A stretch of 9,764 nt of DNA from Candidatus Roizmanbacteria bacterium (GTDB taxonomy: Bacteria; Patescibacteriota; Microgenomatia; GCA-001788215; 2-01-FULL-40-14), in contig JACQMD010000100.1 in NCBI GenBank assembly GCA_016203755.1, positions 1 to 9,764 on the forward strand. Direction: 5' to 3'. This document shows positions 1 to 5,473 of the stretch, piece after piece. A program made the translations under genes and the position numbers. Numbering within the stretch: position 1 is the first letter of the stretch; every line of letters begins with the position of its first letter. The notes beneath the pieces were generated by a model, which was given only the letters and a program-made list of their open reading frames with translations, had not been told where the DNA came from and did not search any database.

Positions 1-1
1 A

Positions 2-1090
2 GATGCAAACAACACTCCTCAGGCAGTTGACTCGGTTGATGTACGACTTTGTTACAATAACCTCTTCTTCAGTACCGATGCAACCAAGGTGACACCCGGT
101 ACCATTCCCGGATTCCCGAGTGGCAATTATGATTTAACACAACCGACAACCAATTATTGTCAACAAAACTACGGCCTTGCTGGAATGTTGGATATTTCAG
201 CACAAGTCAACACCACGGATACAACCGGAGTCGTAGGACAGGATCTTTTATTGGCTACCGTTGCCTTTACACCTCTCACTGGAACAGCAACAACAGAGAT
301 AAAGATTGACTATACAGCTTTTGGTGATCGGAACGACAGCAATATTCTGCTCTTTGCACAAGGAACTGATATTCTGAAAGTAGTAACGGGTGGTTCGTAT
401 CAGATTGTGGGTGTAGTTACTCCAACAGCAACCGTAACTCCTACACGGACACCCACGGTTACTCCAACCCCAACCAGAACTCCCACGCCTATACCTACCG
501 TTGGACCTAATACGCCAACACCAATCCCCCCAACGCCAACAACGATACCCCCATCTCCTACTCCAACTACTCTTCCGACAGCTACCGTAACTCCTACAAC
601 ACGAATTGACCGTATAATCGCTAAGTTATTACTACAGGGTCGAGGTTGGCCAAATGCATCTAACAGCCGCGCATTTCGTCTAATGCTGCGTAACAAACTT
701 ACTGGACAAATCATAGGACCGTTAAGTGTCTCATCTGCAACAGACGGATCCATTGATCTTAATACAACATTGCTTGGTATATTACCTATCGGAACGTATG
801 ATATCATCTTGAAACCTGAAGGATTCCTGCAGAAAAAATTCAGCGACCAAAATCTGGGACCAACCAACACCTTTGATTTCTCTTCAGCTCCATTCCCGGC
901 AGGAGACGTCAATGTCAATATTGACGGTACCATAGGTGATGGCATAATCAATGCAGCCGACCATAACAGGCTTCTTACATTTTTTAAGACTAATAATCCC
1001 GTGATTGACTGGGATGGGTCAGGACTCGTCAACTCCATCGACTTCTCCCTTATGCTCTCCAACTGGAATCATACGGGGGATGAGGAGTAA
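2..1090 (+). CDS. Cohesin-like / PT-linker / dockerin surface protein (5' partial)
   Basis: The frame is open from base 2, so the gene starts outside the window; the GTG at 89 is internal. The visible 362 residues hold four parts. Residues 1 to about 135 are the end of a cohesin-like beta domain; the stretch ending GTDILKVVTGGSYQIV aligns by eye with GLDILTSVTNGTYTIS in the next gene. Residues 139-201 are a Pro/Thr linker of TPTxTP-type units. Residues 202-299 look like a carboxypeptidase-regulatory (transthyretin-like) beta domain with a GTYDIILKPEGFL core. Residues 300-362 are a dockerin with two calcium-type loops: an irregular one at GDVNVNIDG..INAAD and a regular one at DWDGSGLVNSID. Dockerins bind cohesins, so the protein probably docks at the cell surface. 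It forms an operon with the cohesin gene seven bases downstream. The missing N-terminus presumably carries a signal peptide and perhaps more domains. The architecture is convincing, but the ligand or activity is unknown. Confidence 0.85.
   Translation, partial: DANNTPQAVDSVDVRLCYNNLFFSTDATKVTPGTIPGFPSGNYDLTQPTTNYCQQNYGLAGMLDISAQVNTTDTTGVVGQDLLLATVAFTPLTGTATTEIKIDYTAFGDRNDSNILLFAQGTDILKVVTGGSYQIVGVVTPTATVTPTRTPTVTPTPTRTPTPIPTVGPNTPTPIPPTPTTIPPSPTPTTLPTATVTPTTRIDRIIAKLLLQGRGWPNASNSRAFRLMLRNKLTGQIIGPLSVSSATDGSIDLNTTLLGILPIGTYDIILKPEGFLQKKFSDQNLGPTNTFDFSSAPFPAGDVNVNIDGTIGDGIINAADHNRLLTFFKTNNPVIDWDGSGLVNSIDFSLMLSNWNHTGDEE
1082..1087 (+). promoter_or_regulatory. Shine-Dalgarno sequence for the anchored cohesin gene
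   Basis: GAGGAG lies 10 bases before the ATG at 1098, inside the last codons of the dockerin gene. It supports 1098 rather than the in-frame ATG at 1080, which overlaps the SD and would add six residues before the signal peptide. It is the only clear Shine-Dalgarno sequence I found before a main gene in the window, and it serves a downstream operon gene. Confidence 0.6.
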
Positions 1091-1097
1091 TACTGCC

Positions 1098-1856
1098 ATG
1101 ACAAAATCTTCTCGATTGCAATTGCATACGAAGGTATTTTATTGTCGGTTGCTGTGTTTATTTGTCATTGGCTCTCTTTTTACTGCTTCACCAAAAAACG
1201 CACTTGCCGCGACTGCTAGCTTCGCCCTTTCACCCACTACGAAAACAGCTGCAATTGGAGAAACCTTTACTGTTGATGTTGTTGCAAATACGGGAGGAAG
1301 TGAAGTGTCGGGGGCCGATATGTACATAACCTTTGACAGTAATAAGCTCACGCTCCTTGATATTCAAAATGGTACTATTTTTGAACAATATGTCGGGAAA
1401 GAGATCAACAATGCCACGGGAAAGGCTTCGATTTCAGGACTCGTTGGATTTGAGTCAACACTTTTTTCCGGAAGTGGTACTTATGCAACACTGCAATTCA
1501 AAGCAATAGATAGCGGCGCTGCAGCTGTTAATTTTGATTTTACTGCAGGAAATTCACGCGATACCAATCTGGTAGATTTTAACAGTGGACTCGATATCCT
1601 CACAAGTGTCACCAACGGAACTTATACGATAAGTGGGGTAGCAAACCAAACATCCTCTTCTGGAAATACATCTACAACCACAACTACCACAACAACATCG
1701 AATAACAATAGTACTTCGACGACTCAACAAACACAACAGCAAACTTCCAAAGGTGGTCTGCCTGTCAGCGCTACTCCCACACCCACGATTGTTGTTGGTA
1801 TAGCCGGTCTTGTTTTCATCTGGATTAGTCTTCTGTTTCATCGAATCTTCGGCTAA
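1098..1856 (+). CDS. Secreted, membrane-anchored cohesin-domain protein
   Basis: This 252-residue protein has an N-terminal signal peptide (hydrophobic core about 18-30, likely cleavage after ALA at 35-37). A cohesin-type beta domain follows at about 40-179, with a typical start FALSPTTKTAAIGETFTVDV and DMYITFDSNKLTLLDI. Then come a Thr/Ser/Asn/Gln-rich linker (about 182-218, including eight Thr in a row), an LPVSA motif at 221-225, a transmembrane helix at about 230-247 and a short FHRIFG tail. This is the layout of a cohesin held on the outer face of the membrane by its C-terminus. LPVSA followed by a helix and an Arg resembles a divergent sortase signal, but the Thr-Gly of LPxTG is absent, so a plain membrane anchor is equally possible. 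It lies seven bases after the dockerin gene and is a natural docking partner for it. Binding is inferred from family knowledge. Confidence 0.85.
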   Translation: MTKSSRLQLHTKVFYCRLLCLFVIGSLFTASPKNALAATASFALSPTTKTAAIGETFTVDVVANTGGSEVSGADMYITFDSNKLTLLDIQNGTIFEQYVGKEINNATGKASISGLVGFESTLFSGSGTYATLQFKAIDSGAAAVNFDFTAGNSRDTNLVDFNSGLDILTSVTNGTYTISGVANQTSSSGNTSTTTTTTTTSNNNSTSTTQQTQQQTSKGGLPVSATPTPTIVVGIAGLVFIWISLLFHRIFG

Positions 1857-1866
1857 TAGTTACTAC

Positions 1867-1895
1867 TTGATACTTCTGACCTACTCTGTTATACT
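1867..1895 (+). promoter_or_regulatory. Sigma70-type promoter of the HTH gene
   Basis: TTGATA (1867-1872), a 17-base spacer and TATACT (1890-1895) give five of six consensus matches in each box. Transcription should start near 1902, leaving about seven bases before the ATG at 1909 and no room for a Shine-Dalgarno sequence. Confidence 0.7.
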
Positions 1896-1908
1896 ACGAC
1901 CGATTGTT

Positions 1909-2127
1909 ATGTCAAAAGATAATGAAGAGAAATTAAATCTGGAAAATCTGCCTGATCTTCTTACCGTTCGCGAGGTAGCAGATCTTCTTCGCGTCTCACC
2001 GCTTACGATTAAAAGGTGGGGTAAAAAAGGAAAACTGCCAGCAATTCGCATAAACTCACGTGGCGACCGCCGCTACCGCAAAGAGCAAGTCCTCTGGCTT
2101 CTGGGCATTCAGAGTAAAATTGAATAA
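1909..2127 (+). CDS. MerR/excisionase-type helix-turn-helix DNA-binding protein
   Basis: This 72-residue protein is essentially one winged HTH domain. LLTVREVADLLRVSPLTIKRW at about 18-37 is the helix-turn-helix, followed by GKLPAIRI and the wing GDRRYRKEQVLWLL at 52-65. This matches the HTH_17 / excisionase-family pattern, in which a conserved Trp-Gly and a RRY(R/K) wing contact DNA. The reading frame is open further upstream, but the ATG at 1909 sits just after a strong promoter and gives a normal domain start, so I chose it. The N-terminus is short and acidic, and there is no effector domain. It may regulate itself or a neighbour; an inverted repeat overlaps the promoter of the next gene. 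No integrase or other mobile-element gene is nearby, so a regulator seems likelier than a phage excisionase. Confidence 0.8.
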   Translation: MSKDNEEKLNLENLPDLLTVREVADLLRVSPLTIKRWGKKGKLPAIRINSRGDRRYRKEQVLWLLGIQSKIE

Positions 2128-2138
2128 CGTTTCTCCAA

Positions 2139-2156
2139 AAATACCCTGTAGTATTT
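2139..2156. promoter_or_regulatory. Inverted repeat overlapping a -35 box (candidate operator)
   Basis: AAATAC, six bases, GTATTT: a perfect 6-bp inverted repeat between the HTH gene and the 400-residue orphan. Its right arm overlaps the -35 box TTTACA at 2154-2159. As DNA it could be an operator; as RNA it is a weak AT-rich hairpin after the HTH gene stop, followed by ACATTTT, so a poor terminator is the alternative. Confidence 0.4.
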
Positions 2157-2181
2157 ACATTTTAATACAATTTGATATACT
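2154..2181 (+). promoter_or_regulatory. Sigma70-type promoter of the 400-residue orphan
   Basis: TTTACA (2154-2159), a 16-base spacer and TATACT (2176-2181). The predicted start near 2188 leaves about 18 bases of leader before the ATG at 2206, with no Shine-Dalgarno sequence. The -10 box and the next five bases (TATACTACGAC) are identical to the HTH gene promoter at 1890-1900. Confidence 0.6.
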
Positions 2182-2205
2182 ACGACATCATTTGATAGCA
2201 AAAAT

Positions 2206-3408
2206 ATGGCTACACCCGAACAAAGTATACGACGTGAATCAACTCACATTGAAGGAGTAACCCGTGTTATACGCGAAAGAAAGGATCAGGCTCCTCGTGT
2301 TACGGTAGTCACCTATCAGGATAGTATTGGTAAATATATGGAGAGGCCCGGACTTTATTCCCCTGATATGTACGTTGAGCTTGCCGATACACAACATGCC
2401 CGCTCAATTATTGATTTAAAACCCCAAGGAATCCTTGTAGGAGTTGATACCGCAAGGCGAAGAGAACAAACAACCTCTCCCCGACATGGTCATTTCGAAG
2501 GATCACGTCCTATTGAGTTAACCTACGATGAAACAGGTACCCTGGTGCATTGCATCTTACAGCCGGAAGACAATTATAGCGCTGTATCTCAAGATAGTGC
2601 TGAGCGTCAACACGGTAAAAAAACACAACCATGGAGAGTTTCAGTAGAGCAATTTTCCCGATATAGCAGCACATTAAAAGATGACTCTTTTATTGACTAT
2701 ATTGACGATCTTGGAGCTCACAGTATAGATCAATTAAGAAAACAGCTAGCTTCAGGAAAACCAGGTATTTTGAAATATCCTCAAATACTAGAATGTGCAT
2801 CAGCATTAGAAAAAACCATTCTAGACTTTACGGTAGTGATACCTGAGGCTAAAAAAGCTATACAGGATAATGAGTATTTCGATCTATTTCTATTCCTCCT
2901 GGCACGAATGAGAAATGCATCGCCACAAACATTGTTACAAATCATCACCGGCGATACTCGTGAGATTGAGAGACAACTTGACCGGATAATGAGTGAACTA
3001 TTGAATGATTTGATTTCGGCCAATACGGAACGGGGGTTTGAAATAAATGAGACTATTGCACTTTCTCATTTTACTCCTGAAGGTTTTCGGGTTAGATACC
3101 CGGAACAAACTGACGATCTTGATTCTTTTTTGAGCGATGAAGCAACAGCAGAAATAATTCCGGAAAATGAGTTGAGTGCCCGTTATGGAGAAACACTTGA
3201 TCCTCTCTATGAAAGCACTTTTTCAGTTCAACATACAGGCCAAACTATTGAGATAACCCTTCAAGAATATGGTGTGGTTAAGTGGACAGTTCAAGTTCCT
3301 ACGACTATTGACCGGAGTGCAATTCATAATTTGTTATGCGATCCAAATGCTGATATTGGTGAAATTGAACGGATTGTCCAAATAGCAATTGACCGGCCCT
3401 CGCAGTAA
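2206..3408 (+). CDS. Uncharacterised soluble protein, 400 residues
   Basis: I do not recognise a family. The protein has no signal peptide or transmembrane segment. The N-terminal part (about 1-120) alternates charged stretches with likely beta strands (RVTVVTYQD, GILVGVDTARRR, IELTYDE). The middle (about 160-275) is rich in predicted helices, including an EYFDLFLFLLARMRNAS segment and TREIERQLDRIMSELLNDLI. The C-terminal part (about 335-400) again looks like beta strands plus a final helix ending IERIVQIAI. It is acidic and appears cytoplasmic. It has its own promoter behind the HTH gene, with a possible operator, so it may be a target of that regulator. The ATG at 2206 is supported by the promoter position and by coding-like sequence from the first residues. 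The coding call is secure from its length; the function is unknown. Confidence 0.8.
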   Translation: MATPEQSIRRESTHIEGVTRVIRERKDQAPRVTVVTYQDSIGKYMERPGLYSPDMYVELADTQHARSIIDLKPQGILVGVDTARRREQTTSPRHGHFEGSRPIELTYDETGTLVHCILQPEDNYSAVSQDSAERQHGKKTQPWRVSVEQFSRYSSTLKDDSFIDYIDDLGAHSIDQLRKQLASGKPGILKYPQILECASALEKTILDFTVVIPEAKKAIQDNEYFDLFLFLLARMRNASPQTLLQIITGDTREIERQLDRIMSELLNDLISANTERGFEINETIALSHFTPEGFRVRYPEQTDDLDSFLSDEATAEIIPENELSARYGETLDPLYESTFSVQHTGQTIEITLQEYGVVKWTVQVPTTIDRSAIHNLLCDPNADIGEIERIVQIAIDRPSQ

Positions 3409-3424
3409 TGATAGTCCATCACAA

Positions 3425-3433
3425 TATGATACT
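3425..3433 (+). promoter_or_regulatory. Weak -10 element before the protease gene
   Basis: TATGAT (3425-3430) overlaps GATACT (3428-3433), 8-11 bases before the GTG at 3442. I see no convincing -35 box at the right distance, so this is a tentative call that rests on similarity to the other promoters here. Read-through from the 400-residue gene, whose stop lies 33 bases upstream of the GTG, is an alternative. Confidence 0.3.
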
Positions 3434-3441
3434 ATGGTAGT

Positions 3442-4188
3442 GTGGTATTCTTGAAACTACTGGTTAAACTCATTCTTCTGTTTGTCGTTATAACAGGAAT
3501 CATCGCAACACTCATCATGTATCTTGTCAAATTCAATAATCAATCGTTTGAAGGAAGAGCAATAAAGCGCTTATTGTTAAACTATCCCATCCTCGTTACC
3601 AGCCTCAATTTAAATGAACCCGGAGACTTTCGATATTTCTATCTTCATTCAAACACTACTCCCCTATCTGTTGTTGTCTACACGGCAAATACTCAACCCG
3701 ATCAACAAGCCACTTCTTGGATTCAAAAAATGATTGTCGATACCACCGGAAAGCAAAGTGTCGTACAACTCATACATGACTTTACAATTCCTGCCGACAA
3801 GGAACTTACCAATGATCAGCTCAATCAGATACGAACGGCACTTCGGAAACGTTTTCCGGACGCATCATTGTTTGTCGTATATGGAGGTACATACACAGAG
3901 CAACCAACCAATGCGGGCGTCACCATTCATCGCGATACCATGTTTATCTTCAAATCCCGTCTTACCGAGTTATCTCAAAATAAAGCAATCATTGAACGGC
4001 TTGAACGATCAACCATTATGCATGAATGGGGGCATTTGCTCGGGCTGGGTCATGTCGATTCTGAAGATTGCATCATGAATGAAAAGGTCGAGGTGACGGG
4101 CAAAGGCCCAGCAGAACTGAATGAAATTCCTGTTGAGTATTGCGTAGACGAACTGAATAACCTCAATTCTCTATCTCTTCCTGTTTAA
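3442..4188 (+). CDS. Membrane-anchored metzincin-type zinc metalloprotease
   Basis: This 248-residue protein (GTG start) has an N-terminal membrane anchor at about 4-28 (FLKLLVKLILLFVVITGIIA) and a catalytic domain outside the membrane. The zinc site HEWGHLLGLGH at 194-204 matches HExxHxxGxxH, giving three zinc-binding His and catalytic Glu195. CIM at 210-212 supplies the Met-turn that defines metzincins. The short gap to the Met-turn, the Cys before it and a later YC (233-234) recall archaemetzincins (family M54), but the Cys after the third His is replaced by Val and no fourth Cys is present. It is therefore a divergent metzincin rather than a clear M54 or M10 member. An in-frame TTG at 3451 is a possible alternative start. 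No pro-domain cysteine switch was recognised. The 3' end overlaps the opposing gene by 18 bases. Confidence 0.85.
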   Translation: MVFLKLLVKLILLFVVITGIIATLIMYLVKFNNQSFEGRAIKRLLLNYPILVTSLNLNEPGDFRYFYLHSNTTPLSVVVYTANTQPDQQATSWIQKMIVDTTGKQSVVQLIHDFTIPADKELTNDQLNQIRTALRKRFPDASLFVVYGGTYTEQPTNAGVTIHRDTMFIFKSRLTELSQNKAIIERLERSTIMHEWGHLLGLGHVDSEDCIMNEKVEVTGKGPAELNEIPVEYCVDELNNLNSLSLPV

Positions 4189-5232
4189 TGCCAGCTGTTT
4201 TGTATATGCGGTCAGTTCCGTATTAAAATCGTCTGCCATACCATACATATAATCTACTACGGCAGACCAAACCGGCTGTAACTGCTCAATCTTTCTCGGA
4301 TCATGCTGATTAAGAAAGTTCTCACGGTCTAAAACCTTTTGAACAAACCCATTAAAGCGTTGGAATATTTCAGTACGCAACTCCGTTGGAGAAGGTTTCT
4401 GAATAGTACCTGATTCCGCTCCGAGCTTTTTGATAAAATCCAGATAGGCTCTTGCCAGATATGGCACAAAGTTACTTGCCGGATAGTACGATTGATCTAT
4501 TCCGAACAGGTAAGGAAATTGCCGCTGTTTAGTCTCAAGCTTCTTAAGTGCCAGTTTTACGAGCCAATCTGATGCCCGAGCATAATACTCATGACCATCC
4601 GGCAATGCTCCACGGGCAATCTGCTTCCTGACAAAGCTGTCAGAAACGGCAAACATGACTCCAGAGTGGATATCATCAAGAATAGTCGGAACTGTTACCG
4701 GTTCATATGAGGGCTCAATTAACCCAACTATAGCATCTACCTCGGTAAAAGAAACCAGACCCGAAGCAAGCCGATAGCCGGCAGTCATCATAACGCCTTC
4801 GTCTCTGGTATCGGAAGGGTAGAGATATCGTTTATCCCCTTCCTGTTTTAGATTGCCAAACTCGTTTGCGTATATAGTTAAAACGAAATTTTTCATCTTA
4901 CTGTTTAGTTTTCTTGTCCACAGTTCAGGATACCCGGGAGCTTTCATACAACGGAGAAATTTCATCAGCGATCCAAACGGTATCACATCCTGATAATCTG
5001 ATAAATACTCCGGATCGACCGGGGAAAAAAGATGGCGTTTTGTAATGGCAATTTGTCCTTCTTCCAATCGAGGGTCATGACGAACTGCTTGCCATAACAA
5101 AGGGAATTCGCCGCCACTGACACTCACAATATCCCATAGAGTGCCCCGAATTTGTAGCTCACGAGTCTGTCTAAACAGCGGATCGTACGCAAAAGGATTA
5201 AGCTGCGGATGCTGTTCACACTCACTATTCAT
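4171..5232 (-). CDS. Uncharacterised soluble protein, 353 residues
   Basis: I do not recognise this family. The protein lacks a signal peptide and membrane segments and is rich in aromatic residues. The N-terminal third contains LWDIVSVSGGEFPLLWQAVRHD and a Phe/Tyr/Pro-rich stretch. Central strands include GVMMTAGYRLASGLVSFTEVDAIVGLI. The second half (about 190-353) looks mostly helical, with amphipathic runs such as DWLVKLALKKLE and a basic C-terminus, LALNRKR. No catalytic or metal-binding signature stood out. The ATG at 5232 coincides with the start point predicted from a TATAAT box, so the mRNA would be leaderless. It is transcribed divergently from the attenuator/lipoprotein unit and ends inside the protease gene on the other strand. 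Confidence 0.8.
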   Translation of the reverse strand: MNSECEQHPQLNPFAYDPLFRQTRELQIRGTLWDIVSVSGGEFPLLWQAVRHDPRLEEGQIAITKRHLFSPVDPEYLSDYQDVIPFGSLMKFLRCMKAPGYPELWTRKLNSKMKNFVLTIYANEFGNLKQEGDKRYLYPSDTRDEGVMMTAGYRLASGLVSFTEVDAIVGLIEPSYEPVTVPTILDDIHSGVMFAVSDSFVRKQIARGALPDGHEYYARASDWLVKLALKKLETKQRQFPYLFGIDQSYYPASNFVPYLARAYLDFIKKLGAESGTIQKPSPTELRTEIFQRFNGFVQKVLDRENFLNQHDPRKIEQLQPVWSAVVDYMYGMADDFNTELTAYTKQLALNRKR

Positions 5233-5238
5233 TTCGTG

Positions 5239-5265
5239 ATTATATCATTTTTGCCGTATTGACAA
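5239..5265 (-). promoter_or_regulatory. Extended -10 promoter of the 353-residue orphan
   Basis: On the minus strand, TGATATAAT (5247 to 5239) is an extended -10 box with a perfect TATAAT. TTGTCA (5265 to 5260) lies 15 bases upstream, a short spacer that an extended -10 can tolerate. Only six bases separate TATAAT from the ATG at 5232, so the transcript should begin at or next to the start codon. The -35 region overlaps that of the divergent + strand promoter. Confidence 0.65.
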
Positions 5266-5287
5266 GCAAAAAATGCTATGCTACAAA
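5259..5287 (+). promoter_or_regulatory. Sigma70-type promoter of the attenuator/lipoprotein unit
   Basis: A perfect TTGACA (5259-5264), a 17-base spacer and TACAAA (5282-5287) preceded by TGC, which forms an extended -10. The predicted start is about 5294-5295. The resulting leader of about 180 bases before the ATG at 5474 is far longer than any other in the window. Confidence 0.65.
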
Positions 5288-5303
5288 TGTATCTATGGAT
5301 ACA
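5288..5303. promoter_or_regulatory. Palindrome at the transcription start (candidate operator)
   Basis: TGTATC-TATG-GATACA is a perfect 6-bp inverted repeat directly after the -10 box, covering the predicted start site. It could bind a repressor. Transcripts starting at about 5294 would lack its left arm, so a DNA-level role is likelier than an RNA hairpin. The ATG of the leader ORF lies in its centre. Confidence 0.45.
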
Positions 5304-5405
5304 ATATTGTTTTCGTGCCCGCACTTACTTCAGCTTTCTTCCTGTTTTGTCGTCACCATTGCACGAACGGCCAATCTCCCGAAGGTTTCATGGGGAATGG
5401 TATAA
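5295..5405 (+). CDS. Possible leaderless 36-residue leader peptide
   Basis: A short ORF starts at ATG 5295, on the predicted transcription start, and reads MDTILFSCPHLLQLSS in its first 16 residues. It ends with TAA at 5403-5405, exactly after the 5' arm of the antiterminator (5392-5402). A ribosome finishing this ORF would cover that arm and favour the terminator; one stalled earlier, or absent, would free it. That placement is the main evidence, since the ORF is too short to prove coding by composition. There is no run of one amino acid that would name the sensed metabolite; Leu is the commonest residue (five of 36). There is no Shine-Dalgarno sequence. Chance is a serious alternative. Confidence 0.35.
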   Translation: MDTILFSCPHLLQLSSCFVVTIARTANLPKVSWGMV

Positions 5406-5440
5406 ACAAAAGAACAAAGAAACGAACGTACCATCTCCCC
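5374..5440 (+). promoter_or_regulatory. Alternative-pairing attenuator segments (1:2 and 2:3)
   Basis: Segment 2 (5392-5402, GGGGAATGGTA) can pair with segment 3 (5429-5440, TACCATCTCCCC) over 11 base pairs with one bulged C at 5435, closing an A-rich 26-base loop. This antiterminator uses the whole 5' arm of the terminator. Segment 1 (5374-5380, ATCTCCC) is a near copy of segment 3 and can pair with 5393-5398 (about six pairs, one bulge), releasing segment 3. An additional stem TTCGTGC (5312-5318) / GCACGAA (5361-5367) could fold the upstream leader. The pairings are read directly from the sequence; the switching is inferred. Confidence 0.55.
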
Positions 5441-5462
5441 TAAAAATACGGGGAGATTTTTT
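5433..5462 (+). terminator. Rho-independent terminator in the lipoprotein leader
   Basis: ATCTCCCC (5433-5440), loop TAAAAATAC and GGGGAGAT (5450-5457) form a perfect 8-bp stem followed by a T run to 5462. There is no upstream + strand gene to end here, since the region before the promoter is coded on the other strand. The terminator therefore acts on the leader transcript, either as an attenuator or as the end of a small RNA of about 165 bases. Its 3' arm holds GGGGAG, a Shine-Dalgarno-like sequence seven bases before an ATG at 5463. Confidence 0.75.
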
Positions 5463-5473
5463 ATGAAAATACC

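Noticed and set aside
416..604. Repetitive DNA resembling a tandem array or CRISPR
   Set aside because: It is the imperfect coding sequence of the TPTxTP linker, in frame with both flanking domains; there are no spaced identical repeats.
400..1062. Long minus-strand open frame of 220 codons
   Set aside because: It is the antisense of the Pro/Thr linker and the domains behind it; its Val/Gly repeats mirror the linker codons and it lacks a promoter or plausible domains.
1005..1097. Upstream extension of the cohesin gene
   Set aside because: It overlaps the dockerin gene in another frame; the Shine-Dalgarno sequence and the signal peptide support the start at 1098.
5278..5466. 62-codon + strand ORF across the leader
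   Set aside because: Its ATG lies inside the promoter and would not be in the transcript, and it runs through the terminator hairpin; the sequence does not look like a protein.
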